64,000 bases of DNA from Fimousia sp045616445 (GCA_045616445.1 JAZLGR010000004.1:62001-126000), one strand, 5' to 3'. Positions 24,894 through 33,431 are shown, counted from the first letter of the stretch. Made by a program: numbers and translations. Notes: a model not told the origin generated them from the sequence alone.

Positions 24894-26282
24894 ATGGAAA
24901 AAACAATGGATAAAATTGTAGCATTAGCAAAATCCAGAGGTTTTGTATATCCAGGTTCCGAAATCTATGGTGGTCTTGCGAACACATGGGATTATGGTAA
25001 CCTTGGTGTTGAATTAAAGAACAACGTGAAAAAAGCCTGGTGGAAGAAGTTCATCCAGGAAAGCCCATACAACGTAGGTGTTGACTGTGCGATCCTTATG
25101 AACCCACAGACATGGGTAGCTTCCGGTCACTTAGGCGGTTTCTCCGATCCATTAATGGACTGTAAAGAATGTCATGAACGTTTCCGTGCAGACAAGATCA
25201 TCGAAGACTTCGCTGCAGACAACGGCATCACATTAGAATCTTCCGTAGATGGATGGACACAGGAACAGATGAAAGCATTCATCGAAGACAATAACATTCC
25301 ATGTCCAACATGTGGTAAGCACAATTTCACAGATATCCGTCAGTTCAACTTAATGTTCAAGACATTCCAGGGTGTTACAGAAGACGCTAAGAATACTGTT
25401 TACTTAAGACCAGAAACAGCACAGGGTATCTTCGTTAACTTCAAGAATGTTCAGAGAACATCCCGTAAGAAAATCCCATTTGGTATCGGCCAGATCGGTA
25501 AATCCTTCCGTAACGAAATCACACCAGGTAACTTCACTTTCCGTACACGTGAATTCGAACAGATGGAATTAGAATTCTTCTGCGAACCAGATACAGACTT
25601 AGAATGGTTTGAATACTGGAGAGGTTACTGCATCAACTGGTTAAAGGATCTTGGTATCAAAGATGATGAGATGAGAACCCGTGACCATGACAAAGATGAA
25701 TTATCCTTCTACTCCAAAGCAACAACTGATATCGAATTCTTATTCCCATTCGGCTGGGGCGAATTATGGGGTATCGCTGACAGAACAGATTATGACTTAA
25801 CTCAGCATCAGAATACATCTGGCGAAGATATGACATACTTCGATGACCAGAAGAGAATCAAATACGTACCATACGTAATCGAACCTTCTTTAGGTGCAGA
25901 CCGTGTAACATTAGCATTCTTATGTGCTGCATACGATGAAGAAGAAATCAAACCAGGCGATGTTCGTACAGTTATGCATTTCCACCCAGCATTAGCTCCT
26001 GTAAAAGTTGGTGTATTACCATTATCCAAAAAGCTCAATGAAGGCGCGACAGAAGTATTCAACGAATTATCCAAATACTGGAACTGTGAATACGATGACA
26101 GAGGAAACATCGGGAAGAGATATCGTCGTCAGGACGAAATCGGTACTCCATTCTGTATCACATACGACTTTGAATCTGCAGAAGATGGTGCAGTAACAGT
26201 TCGTGACCGTGACACAATGGAACAGGAAAGAATTAAGATCGCTGATTTAAAAGCTTATTTAGAAGAAAAATTAGCATTCTAA
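24894..26282 (+). CDS. glyQS: Glycine--tRNA ligase, dimeric class II type
   Basis: Charges tRNA-Gly. The 462-residue single chain is the eukaryote/archaeal-like homodimeric type, not the bacterial alpha2beta2 GlyQ/GlyS. It shows FVYPGSEIYGGLANTWDYGNLG, a CxxC pair insert (CKECHE and CPTCGKH, zinc-like), motif 2 FRNEITPGNFTFRTREFEQMELEFF, and motif 3 in PYVIEPSLGADRVTLAFLCAAY, then an anticodon-binding domain. GAGGT stands eight bases before ATG. Very biased codon use suggests high expression. No T-box leader is visible. Confidence 0.96.
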   Translation: MEKTMDKIVALAKSRGFVYPGSEIYGGLANTWDYGNLGVELKNNVKKAWWKKFIQESPYNVGVDCAILMNPQTWVASGHLGGFSDPLMDCKECHERFRADKIIEDFAADNGITLESSVDGWTQEQMKAFIEDNNIPCPTCGKHNFTDIRQFNLMFKTFQGVTEDAKNTVYLRPETAQGIFVNFKNVQRTSRKKIPFGIGQIGKSFRNEITPGNFTFRTREFEQMELEFFCEPDTDLEWFEYWRGYCINWLKDLGIKDDEMRTRDHDKDELSFYSKATTDIEFLFPFGWGELWGIADRTDYDLTQHQNTSGEDMTYFDDQKRIKYVPYVIEPSLGADRVTLAFLCAAYDEEEIKPGDVRTVMHFHPALAPVKVGVLPLSKKLNEGATEVFNELSKYWNCEYDDRGNIGKRYRRQDEIGTPFCITYDFESAEDGAVTVRDRDTMEQERIKIADLKAYLEEKLAF

Positions 26283-26303
26283 TTATCATGATAGTAATTT
26301 ATG

Positions 26304-26335
26304 AGGCGCTTGATCAGAAGATCAAGTGCCTTTTT
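26304..26335 (+). terminator. Rho-independent terminator after glyQS
   Basis: AGGCGCTTGATC / GATCAAGTGCCT (one G-U pair) with AGAA loop, then TTTTT. Confidence 0.88.
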
Positions 26336-26376
26336 GGTGCATCTGACACTGATCAGAGCATATGGGGGAAAAGAAG

Positions 26377-27288
26377 ATGTTAAAATATGTACTGTTATAC
26401 TTACTGATCGTCAATATCCTTGGCTTTATTGCCATGGGGATCGACAAGTTAAGAGCAAAAAAACATAGATGGCGCATACCGGAGAAGACATTGTTCTTAC
26501 TGTCACTGATTGGGGGCAGCATCGGAACATTTGCTGGGATGTGGCTCTTTCATCATAAGACGAGACACTGGTATTTTGTCATTGGCATGCCGATCATCCT
26601 GCTGCTTCATATATGCATGGCAGGCGGTGTCATCTATTACTGTAATGATTATTACCGCACTGACAGATCTGTGAAGAAGGAACTCAAATCCGATGAGAGT
26701 ATCAGTGTGATGAAGCTTGACGACGGTACTTATGTATTTGAGCCAAATCAGGCGGAAAGTGCCATGATCTTCTATCCGGGCGGGAAAGTTGAGTACACGG
26801 CCTACGCACCATTGATGGAAGAGATGGCGAAGGACGGTATGATGTGTATCCTTCCGAAGATGCCAGTTAACCTGGCAGTATTAGATTCTGATAAGGCTGA
26901 TGACCTTCGCGCGCAGTTTAGTGGAATCAAACACTGGTATATCGGGGGACATTCCTTAGGCGGTGCCATGGCAGCAAGCTATGTGAAAAAGCATACAGAT
27001 GAATATGAAGGACTGCTTCTTCTTGGAGCCTACTCCACAAAGAATCTGAAGAAGAGTGGCCTGAAGGTCTTATCCATCTACGGAAGCGAGGATGGAGTCC
27101 TTGACCGTGAAAAATATGAGGACAATAAGAAGCATCTGCCGGAGGATATGATCGAGATTGTCATTGAAGGCGGCTGCCATGCAGGCTTTGGCATGTATGG
27201 GCCACAGGAGGGAGATGGCACACCAGCCATTACTGCCCAGGAACAAATCGTCCTCACTTCAAAAGAGGTACGAAAAATATTCAGATAA
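26377..27288 (+). CDS. DUF1294 membrane domain fused to an alpha/beta hydrolase
   Basis: A 303-residue chain with two parts. Residues 1-90 match the small DUF1294 membrane protein family (GFIAMGIDKLRAKKHRWRIPE, LFLLSLIGGSIGTFAGMWLFHHKTRHWYF), with about three helices. Residues 95-303 form an alpha/beta hydrolase: strand FYPGGKVEYTAY, nucleophile elbow GGHSLGGAM with Ser193, an acid candidate in GSEDGVLD and a His in GGCHAGFGMYG. The hydrolase portion probably faces outside or inside the membrane depending on helix number; three helices from a cytoplasmic N terminus would put it outside. The frame is open from an ATG at 26362, but ATG 26377 has GGGGGA eight bases before it. Function unknown. 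Confidence 0.75.
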   Translation: MLKYVLLYLLIVNILGFIAMGIDKLRAKKHRWRIPEKTLFLLSLIGGSIGTFAGMWLFHHKTRHWYFVIGMPIILLLHICMAGGVIYYCNDYYRTDRSVKKELKSDESISVMKLDDGTYVFEPNQAESAMIFYPGGKVEYTAYAPLMEEMAKDGMMCILPKMPVNLAVLDSDKADDLRAQFSGIKHWYIGGHSLGGAMAASYVKKHTDEYEGLLLLGAYSTKNLKKSGLKVLSIYGSEDGVLDREKYEDNKKHLPEDMIEIVIEGGCHAGFGMYGPQEGDGTPAITAQEQIVLTSKEVRKIFR

Positions 27289-27344
27289 TACATATCAATA
27301 TATTGCTTAAAATTTGAAACAATTATAGAATAAAAAGTGAAGCA

Positions 27345-27351
27345 TTGTTAA
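27345..27351 (+). promoter_or_regulatory. Isolated TTGTTAA half-site upstream of the alcohol dehydrogenase promoter
   Basis: TTGTTAA matches one half of the Rex consensus; the opposite half is not recognisable, so this is weak support only. Confidence 0.25.
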
Positions 27352-27433
27352 ATATGCATACAAGTCGAAACGTGATGGGACATAGAACATATGACTAAAA
27401 TTTTGAACAAATGTACAAGTTTCTATTGAGATA

Positions 27434-27461
27434 TTGATTATTTTTAACGATGTGGTACAAT
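27434..27461 (+). promoter_or_regulatory. Candidate promoter of the alcohol dehydrogenase gene
   Basis: TTGATT at 27434-27439, 16-base spacer, TACAAT at 27456-27461, giving a leader of about 63 bases. The 242-base gap upstream contains no other gene. Confidence 0.55.
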
Positions 27462-27465
27462 GATA

Positions 27466-27483
27466 TTGTTAATAAAATAACAG
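27466..27483 (+). promoter_or_regulatory. Rex-like (NADH-sensing) operator
   Basis: TTGTTAATAAAATAACAG resembles the Rex consensus TTGTTAA-N4-TTAACAA: the left half is perfect and the right half matches at five of seven bases. It starts four bases after the -10 box, where a repressor would block transcription. Confidence 0.5.
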
Positions 27484-27530
27484 CCCGTAAAGAAACTTAT
27501 TTAGTATGAAATTTTTGGAGGTATTTTATA

Positions 27531-28748
27531 ATGGCAAGATTTACTTTACCACGTGACATTTATCATGGTGAAAACTCTTTAGAAGCTTTAAAAACATTCA
27601 AAGGTAAAAAAGCAATCGTTTGTGTTGGCGGTGGCTCCATGAAACGTTTTGGTTTCTTAGACAAAGCAATCAGCTACTTAGAAGAAGCAGGTATGGAAGT
27701 TGACTTAATCGAAGGTATCGAACCAGACCCATCTGTAGAAACAGTTATGAAGGGTGCTGCTAAGATGCTCGAATTCGAACCAGACTGGATCGTAGCTATG
27801 GGTGGTGGATCCCCAATCGATGCTGCTAAAGCTATGTGGATCAAATACGAATACCCAGATTGCACATTCGAAGATATGTGTAAAGTATTCGGTATCCCTG
27901 AATTACGTAAAAAAGCTCAGTTCTGTGCAATCTCTTCCACATCCGGTACAGCTACAGAAGTAACAGCTTTCTCTATCATCACAGACTACAGCAAAGGTAT
28001 CAAATACCCAATCGCTGACTTCGAAATCACACCTGACGTAGCAATCGTTGACCCAGCACTTGCTCAGACAATGCCTAAGAAGTTAGTTGCTCATACAGGT
28101 ATGGACGCAATCACACATGCAGTAGAAGCTTACGTTTCCACAGCTAACTGTGATTACACAGATCCATTAGCAATCCACGCAATCGAAATGATCCAGAAAG
28201 ACCTTGTAGATTCCTACAATGGTGATACAGAAGCTCGTGCAAGAATGCACAACGCACAGTGCTTAGCTGGTATGGCATTCTCCAACGCTTTACTTGGTAT
28301 CGTTCACTCCATGGCACACAAAACTGGTGCAGCTTTCGCTGACTTTGGTGCTCATATCATCCACGGTGCAGCTAACGCTATGTACCTTCCTAAAGTAATT
28401 GCATTCAACGCAAAAGACGAAACAGCAAAAGCTCGTTACGGTGTCATCGCTGACTACATGGGATTAGGCGGCGCTAATGATGATGAAAAAGTTGAATTAT
28501 TAATCGCTTACTTAAGAAAGATGAACGATGACCTTAACATCCCTCACGGTATCGGCACATATGGCGCAGACAGCTACCCATGTGAAGCTGGTTTCGTACC
28601 TGAAGAAGTATTCTTAGAAAGACTTCCAGAAATCGCTGCAAACGCAATCTTAGATGCATGTACAGGTTCTAACCCACGTATCCCTACTCAGGAAGAAATG
28701 GAAAAACTCCTTAAGTGCTGCTACTACGATACAGAAGTAGATTTCTAA
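27531..28748 (+). CDS. Iron-containing (group III) alcohol dehydrogenase
   Basis: Reduces aldehydes to alcohols with NAD(P)H, typical of butanol or lactaldehyde reductase groups; substrate is not readable. The 405 residues include GGSPIDAAK near residue 92 for the dinucleotide, STSGTATEVT, and the metal-ligand region TGMDAITHAVEAY, GIVHSMAHKTGA and FGAHIIHGAANA, providing the Asp and three His ligands usual in this family. Codon bias is extreme, so it is probably among the most abundant proteins. GGAGGT is nine bases ahead of ATG. A Rex-like site implies control by the NADH/NAD ratio. Confidence 0.94.
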   Translation: MARFTLPRDIYHGENSLEALKTFKGKKAIVCVGGGSMKRFGFLDKAISYLEEAGMEVDLIEGIEPDPSVETVMKGAAKMLEFEPDWIVAMGGGSPIDAAKAMWIKYEYPDCTFEDMCKVFGIPELRKKAQFCAISSTSGTATEVTAFSIITDYSKGIKYPIADFEITPDVAIVDPALAQTMPKKLVAHTGMDAITHAVEAYVSTANCDYTDPLAIHAIEMIQKDLVDSYNGDTEARARMHNAQCLAGMAFSNALLGIVHSMAHKTGAAFADFGAHIIHGAANAMYLPKVIAFNAKDETAKARYGVIADYMGLGGANDDEKVELLIAYLRKMNDDLNIPHGIGTYGADSYPCEAGFVPEEVFLERLPEIAANAILDACTGSNPRIPTQEEMEKLLKCCYYDTEVDF

Positions 28749-28760
28749 GTAGATTTCTAA
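28737..28760 (+). repeat. 12-base tandem duplication spanning the adh stop codon
   Basis: GTAGATTTCTAA is repeated exactly (28737-28748 and 28749-28760), so the last residues Val-Asp-Phe and the stop are duplicated in frame. Confidence 0.9.
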
Positions 28761-28797
28761 TCAAAAGGACTTAAAATAGTATAGAATAAAAAGGGTT

Positions 28798-28836
28798 ACA
28801 GCATAGGGGTGTACACTCCTGTGCTGTTTCTCTATT
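28798..28836 (+). terminator. Weak terminator-like hairpin after the alcohol dehydrogenase
   Basis: ACAGCATAGGGGTGT / ACACTCCTGTGCTGT-type stem (28798-28827) with small mismatches, followed by a mixed TTCTCTATT instead of a pure T run. Confidence 0.5.
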
Positions 28837-28873
28837 AATATATGCAGGTATTCTGAACATTCTTCACTTTATA

Positions 28874-28902
28874 TTGACAAAAAAGAAGATATAAAGTTTA
28901 AT
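28874..28902 (+). promoter_or_regulatory. Distal candidate promoter of nfnAB
   Basis: Consensus TTGACA at 28874-28879, 17-base spacer, TTTAAT at 28897-28902. The 327-base gap 28749-29075 holds this, a second promoter and an inverted repeat but no gene. Confidence 0.5.
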
Positions 28903-28918
28903 ATTATACAGAATTTGT

Positions 28919-28966
28919 GACAAGAAATTGACGATTCTTAAGTGAAGAGGACTTCCTTTTCTTGTC
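28919..28966 (+). repeat. Inverted repeat in the nfnAB leader
   Basis: GACAAGAAA (28919-28927) pairs with TTTCTTGTC (28958-28966) across a 30-base loop. It lies between the two candidate promoters and has no following U-tract; it could be an operator or leader structure. Confidence 0.5.
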
Positions 28967-28988
28967 ATTTAATTGTCAGAATAGTCTG

Positions 28989-29017
28989 TTGCCTAATAAA
29001 AATCTTATTGGTATAAT
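28989..29017 (+). promoter_or_regulatory. Proximal candidate promoter of nfnAB
   Basis: TTGCCT at 28989-28994, 17-base spacer, consensus TATAAT at 29012-29017, 58 bases before the start codon. Confidence 0.6.
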
Positions 29018-29075
29018 ACAGATATTCTTTATGGAAAATGTTAATAATAAAAATAGAGTACTAGGAGGAGACGAA

Positions 29076-29966
29076 ATGTACAAAATTTTAAAAGCAGAAC
29101 AGCTCTCTGCAACAAACTACCTCATGGTTATCGATGCACCTAGAGTTGCAGCTCACTGTGAACCAGGTCAGTTTATCATCGTAAAATTAGATGAAAAAGG
29201 GGAAAGAATTCCTCTTACAATCTGTGATTACGATCGTGAAGCAGGAACAATCACAATTGTATTCCAGCCAATCGGTGCTTCCACACAGAAATTTGCAGAA
29301 CTTAAGACTGGCGATTCTTTCATGGATTTCACAGGCCCATTAGGATGTCCATCCGAATTAATCGAAATGCCAATCGAAGAATTAAAAGAAAAGAAAATCA
29401 TCTTCATCGGTGGTGGTGTTGGAGCAGCTCCAGTATACCCACAGGTTAAATGGATGAAAGAACATGGCGTTGATGTTGACTGTATCATCGGTGCTAAGAA
29501 TAAAGATTTATTAATTTTAGAAAAAGAAATGGAAGCAGTAGCAGCAGACTACTATCCATGTACAGATGACGGATCCTACGGATTTGCTGGTATGGTTACT
29601 GCTCAGTTAGAAGCTCTTTACGCTGAAGGCAAAACATATGACATCGCTGTTATCATCGGACCTATGATCATGATGAAATTCGGTGCTTTATGTGCTAAGA
29701 AATTAGGTATTGCTGAATGTATCGTATCCATGAACCCAATCATGGTTGATGGTACTGGTATGTGTGGAGCATGTCGTGTATTAGTAAATGACGAAGTAAA
29801 ATTCGCATGTGTAGACGGACCAGAATTTGATGGTTACGGTGTAGACTTCGATGCTGCTATGAAGAGACAGCAGATGTACAAAGATTTAGAACAGCGTGCA
29901 GTTCTGAAATTACAGGAAGGCGACACACATCACGGCGGATGTGGAAACTGCGGAGGTGACAAATAA
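29076..29966 (+). CDS. nfnA: NfnA-like FAD/NAD(P)-binding, [2Fe-2S] subunit
   Basis: Small subunit of an electron-bifurcating NADH-dependent ferredoxin:NADP oxidoreductase, or of the related NADPH glutamate synthase/sulfide dehydrogenase complexes. The 296 residues contain an FAD domain (RIPLTICDYDREAG, the R-P-x-x-I region), an NAD-binding domain (IIFIGGGVGAAPVYPQ) and a C-terminal [2Fe-2S] cluster motif MCGACRV...FACVDGPEF, ending in HHGGCGNCGG. The frame is open from 28962, but ATG 29076 with AGGAGGAG just upstream is the start. It overlaps the next gene by one base (TAATG). Confidence 0.88.
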   Translation: MYKILKAEQLSATNYLMVIDAPRVAAHCEPGQFIIVKLDEKGERIPLTICDYDREAGTITIVFQPIGASTQKFAELKTGDSFMDFTGPLGCPSELIEMPIEELKEKKIIFIGGGVGAAPVYPQVKWMKEHGVDVDCIIGAKNKDLLILEKEMEAVAADYYPCTDDGSYGFAGMVTAQLEALYAEGKTYDIAVIIGPMIMMKFGALCAKKLGIAECIVSMNPIMVDGTGMCGACRVLVNDEVKFACVDGPEFDGYGVDFDAAMKRQQMYKDLEQRAVLKLQEGDTHHGGCGNCGGDK

Positions 29967-31354
29967 TGGCAAACGTATTAGAAAGAGTTCCAGTTAGAGA
30001 ACAGGATCCAAAAGTTCGTGCAACTAACTTTGAAGAAGTATGTTATGGATACAATGCAGAAGAAGCTGTGGCAGAAGCTACTCGTTGTATCAACTGTAAG
30101 AATGCTCAGTGTATCAAAGGATGTCCAGTTAATATCAACATTCCTGGATTTATCTCCAAAGTAAAAGATGGCGATTTCGAAGGCGCTTACGAAGTAATCG
30201 GTGAATCTTCCGCATTACCAGCAATCTGTGGCCGTGTATGTCCTCAGGAATCTCAGTGCGAAAGCAAATGTATCCGTGGCATCAAAGGCGATGCAATCTC
30301 CATCGGTAAGTTAGAAAGATTTGTAGCTGACTATGCATTAGAAAACAACATCATGCCTAAAAAAGCTGAAAAGATGAATGGTCATAAAGTTGCTGTCATC
30401 GGTTCCGGCCCTGCAGGTCTTACATGTGCTGGTGACTTAGCAAAATTAGGTTACGAAGTAACTGTATTTGAAGCGTTACACGAACTTGGTGGTGTATTAG
30501 CTTACGGTATTCCTGAATTCCGTCTTCCTAAGACAAAGGTAGTTCGTAAGGAAATCGAAAAAGTAAAAGAATTAGGCGTTAAATTCGAAGCAAACGTAGT
30601 AATCGGTAAAGCTACAACAATCGACGAATTAATGGCTGACGAAGGATTCGAAGCAGTATTCATCGGTTCCGGTGCTGGTCTTCCAATGTTCATGGGTATC
30701 CCAGGTGAAACAGCAAACGGTGTATTCGCAGCGAACGAATACTTAACAAGATCCAACTTAATGCATGCTTACGATGAATCCTATGACACACCAATCTCTG
30801 TTGGTAAGAAAACAGTTGTTGTTGGTGGTGGTAACGTAGCTATGGACGCAGCTAGAACAGCACTTCGTCTTGGCTCCGAAGTACACGTAGTATATCGTCG
30901 TTCTGAAGCTGAACTTCCAGCTCGTGCTGAAGAAGTACACCATGCAAAAGAAGAAGGTATCATCTTCGACTTATTACAGAATCCAGTAGAAATCCTTACA
31001 GATGACAACGGCTGGGTTAAGGGCGTTAAGATCATCAAGATGGAACTTGGCGAACCAGATGCTTCCGGCAGACGTCGTCCAGTAGAAATCGCAGGTTCTG
31101 AATACGAAATCGAAGCAGACACAGTAATCATGTCTCTTGGTACTTCTCCAAACCCATTAATCTCTTCCACAACAGCTGGATTAGATGTAAACAGAAGAAA
31201 ATGTATCGTAGCAGACGAAGCAAATGGTCAGACATCCAAGGCTATGGTATTCGCAGGTGGAGATGCTGTAACAGGCGCTGCAACTGTAATCCTTGCTATG
31301 GGCGCTGGTAAAGCTGGTGCTAAGGGTATCCACGAAGCACTTTCTGCAAAATAA
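29966..31354 (+). CDS. nfnB: NfnB-like / GltD-type NADPH oxidoreductase subunit
   Basis: Large subunit, 462 residues, often annotated as homotetrameric glutamate synthase (gltA) when seen alone. The N terminus has two [4Fe-4S]-type cysteine groups, CINCKNAQCIKGCPV and ICGRVCPQESQCESKC; two dinucleotide folds follow, VAVIGSGPAGLTCAGDLAKLG (FAD, near residue 143) and TVVVGGGNVAMDAART (NADPH), with a final AGGDAVTGAATVILAMGAGK. No glutamine amidotransferase or FMN glutamate synthase domain is present, so on its own it cannot make glutamate from glutamine. Tight coupling to an NfnA-like subunit favours NfnAB. Strong codon bias. Confidence 0.85.
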   Translation: MANVLERVPVREQDPKVRATNFEEVCYGYNAEEAVAEATRCINCKNAQCIKGCPVNINIPGFISKVKDGDFEGAYEVIGESSALPAICGRVCPQESQCESKCIRGIKGDAISIGKLERFVADYALENNIMPKKAEKMNGHKVAVIGSGPAGLTCAGDLAKLGYEVTVFEALHELGGVLAYGIPEFRLPKTKVVRKEIEKVKELGVKFEANVVIGKATTIDELMADEGFEAVFIGSGAGLPMFMGIPGETANGVFAANEYLTRSNLMHAYDESYDTPISVGKKTVVVGGGNVAMDAARTALRLGSEVHVVYRRSEAELPARAEEVHHAKEEGIIFDLLQNPVEILTDDNGWVKGVKIIKMELGEPDASGRRRPVEIAGSEYEIEADTVIMSLGTSPNPLISSTTAGLDVNRRKCIVADEANGQTSKAMVFAGGDAVTGAATVILAMGAGKAGAKGIHEALSAK

Positions 31355-31385
31355 TATTGTAATAAATTTTGTGAATTATTTCATG

Positions 31386-31422
31386 AGAGGCAGAATTTCT
31401 TAATATTCTGCCTCTTATTTTT
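31386..31422 (+). terminator. Rho-independent terminator after nfnAB
   Basis: AGAGGCAGAAT / ATTCTGCCTCT stem followed by TATTTTTA. Confidence 0.85.
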
Positions 31423-31468
31423 ATGGAAAACGTATTGGTCTGTTAATGAAAATGTAATACTACTAGCC

Positions 31469-31496
31469 TTGGAATGAAACATCTTTTTTGTATAAT
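31469..31496 (+). promoter_or_regulatory. Candidate promoter of the small secreted protein
   Basis: TTGGAA at 31469-31474, 16-base spacer, consensus TATAAT at 31491-31496. Confidence 0.5.
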
Positions 31497-31528
31497 TAAG
31501 CCATCAAAAAGACACGGAGGACAATGAT

Positions 31529-31978
31529 ATGAAAAAGAATTTATATAGAAGATTATTACCAGTTTTATTCCTTGTTGTATGTGCAGTCGTATACATCGTT
31601 GCAGGTACCAAGACACCAACACCAGTAGCAGCTGCAGGTGATGAAACCAAGATTACATCCAGCTACGAACAGTGTGAGAATAATGACGAAGATGTCTGGT
31701 ATGAACTGGTTGACGATGCAATCTCTGAAAAAGCAGTAGCATACGAAGAAGCTGGTATCCCATATACAATCAGCGATGAGAATGAAGTAGATGATGGTTT
31801 CTTTACCACAATCGATTCTGCTTCCGAATCCACAGTAGTTGCAGGTATTACCATTGACGGTACCAATTATGTGGTGACATTAACATCTGACAAAGCCATC
31901 AGCAATGAAGATGCTGAAAACGCAATCTATGATGTCTTTGAAGAAATTATTGTAGCAGCCGAAGGATTAGACGAATAA
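31529..31978 (+). CDS. Hypothetical exported or membrane-anchored acidic protein
   Basis: No family recognised. The 149 residues begin with a basic stretch and a hydrophobic segment (LLPVLFLVVCAVVYIVAG, about residues 9-26) that could be a signal peptide or uncleaved anchor; there is no lipobox, since the Cys at residue 18 sits inside the helix in LVVCAVV. The mature part is acidic and contains a compact pattern (GITIDGTNYVVTLTSDKAISNEDAENAIYDVFEEII), suggesting a small folded domain outside the membrane. GGAGG lies nine bases before ATG. It has its own promoter and terminator. Confidence 0.7.
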   Translation: MKKNLYRRLLPVLFLVVCAVVYIVAGTKTPTPVAAAGDETKITSSYEQCENNDEDVWYELVDDAISEKAVAYEEAGIPYTISDENEVDDGFFTTIDSASESTVVAGITIDGTNYVVTLTSDKAISNEDAENAIYDVFEEIIVAAEGLDE

Positions 31979-32009
31979 TTCCTCAATCTAATAATTCATA
32001 TAACAAGAG

Positions 32010-32045
32010 AAGAGAATCCCTTTCCCCGGGGATTCTCTTTTTTTC
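32010..32045 (+). terminator. Rho-independent terminator
   Basis: AAGAGAATCCC / GGGATTCTCTT stem (32010-32038) followed by a long T run to 32044. Confidence 0.93.
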
Positions 32046-32147
32046 GGGCGCGAGTGAATCTACTATGGTATTAATTTCCTAACAATGGTATACTAAAGAC
32101 AATACTATGCATAAATGCGTAAATTTTTAAATAACAGGAGATTTTCT

Positions 32148-33413
32148 ATGATTTTAATTAAAAACGGAAGAGTCATGGATCCTCAGACTGGCGTTGATCA
32201 GGTGACCGATCTTGTGGTAGATGGCGACCGCATCAAGTGCATTGGGGATGTAAAGGATGAAAGCGGATTTGACAAGATCATCGATGCGACAGACAAGATT
32301 GTTGCGCCGGGACTGATCGACGTACACGTACATTTTCGTGATCCCGGATTAACATATAAAGAAGATATTGTAACCGGAAGTGCAGCCGCAGCAGCAGGTG
32401 GATTCTCCACAGTCGTATGTATGGCCAATACAGCACCGACGGTTGACAGTGTGGAAACCCTCACTGATCTCTTGGAAAGAGCAAAGGAACTTCCAATCAA
32501 GATGCTTCAGGCAAGTGCGGTATCTAAGGGATTAAAAGGGGAAGAACTTGTTGATTTTGATGCCATGAAGGCAGCAGGAGCAGCAGGATTTACCGATGAT
32601 GGTATCCCGTTAATGGATGTGGCTATGCTTAAGAAAGCCATGGAGATGGCAAAGGCATGTGACATGCCAATCTCTCTTCACGAAGAAGATCCTGCATTTA
32701 TCGATGCACCAGGTGTGAATAAGGGTGCGGTATCCGAAGCCCTTGGATATGGCGGCGCATCCCATTTGGCAGAGGATGTGATGGTGGCAAGAGATATTAT
32801 GATTGCCATGGAGACAGGCGCAACGGTAGATATCCAGCATATCAGCTCCGGTATATCTGTGGATCTTGTAAAATTTGCAAGAGAACACGGCGCAGATGTG
32901 GTTGCTGAAGCTTCTCCACACCACTTCTCACTGACAGAGGATGCAGTGCTTGAATATGGTACCAATGCCCGTATGAATCCACCTCTTCGTACCCAGTGGG
33001 ACAAAGAAAAAATCATTGAAGGCTTACAGGAAGATGTGATCACCATCATTGCCACAGACCATGCGCCACATTCCGTGGAAGAAAAGGCGAGAGGACTTGA
33101 GAAGGCTCCAAGTGGTATCATCGGGTTAGAGACAGCATTAGCCCTTGGCGTAACCAATTTAGTTCATGCCGGCCATCTGTCCATGATGAAACTCTTAGAG
33201 AAGATGACCATCAATCCAGCGAAGCTTTACCGATTAGAGCAGGGAAGCATTGCCGAAGGTAAGCCTGCGGATATTGTGATCTTTGATCCGGAAGAAGAGT
33301 GGGTTGTGAAGGAATTTAAGTCCAAGGCAAGCAACAGTCCATTTGCCGGAGAAACATTAAAAGGAAAAGTAAAATATACAATCTGCGATGGCAAGATTGC
33401 ATATCAGGAATAA
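32148..33413 (+). CDS. pyrC: Dihydroorotase
   Basis: Cyclises carbamoyl aspartate to dihydroorotate in UMP synthesis. The 421 residues follow the type I dihydroorotase pattern: zinc ligands in DVHVHFRDPG (near residue 58), the cap region EDIVTGSAAAAAGGFSTVVCMANT, HEEDP, HISS, and the active-site DHAPHS. The frame is open from 32115, but ATG 32148 with AGGAGA upstream is the family start. It heads the pyrimidine cluster; no PyrR-type leader or attenuator is visible in the 170 bases upstream beyond the previous gene's terminator. Confidence 0.95.
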   Translation: MILIKNGRVMDPQTGVDQVTDLVVDGDRIKCIGDVKDESGFDKIIDATDKIVAPGLIDVHVHFRDPGLTYKEDIVTGSAAAAAGGFSTVVCMANTAPTVDSVETLTDLLERAKELPIKMLQASAVSKGLKGEELVDFDAMKAAGAAGFTDDGIPLMDVAMLKKAMEMAKACDMPISLHEEDPAFIDAPGVNKGAVSEALGYGGASHLAEDVMVARDIMIAMETGATVDIQHISSGISVDLVKFAREHGADVVAEASPHHFSLTEDAVLEYGTNARMNPPLRTQWDKEKIIEGLQEDVITIIATDHAPHSVEEKARGLEKAPSGIIGLETALALGVTNLVHAGHLSMMKLLEKMTINPAKLYRLEQGSIAEGKPADIVIFDPEEEWVVKEFKSKASNSPFAGETLKGKVKYTICDGKIAYQE

Positions 33414-33431
33414 AGATAAGGAGATTATGAA

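Noticed and set aside
28962..29075. N-terminal extension of nfnA
   Set aside because: It would include a promoter TATAAT and lacks a ribosome site; AGGAGGAG precedes the ATG at 29076.
31979..32147. Possible PyrR attenuator before pyrC
   Set aside because: The only hairpin is the terminator of the upstream gene, close to its stop; no anti-terminator or PyrR-binding loop is recognised.
32678..33157. 159-residue minus-strand frame within pyrC
   Set aside because: Pure shadow of a conserved gene; no ribosome site or family similarity.
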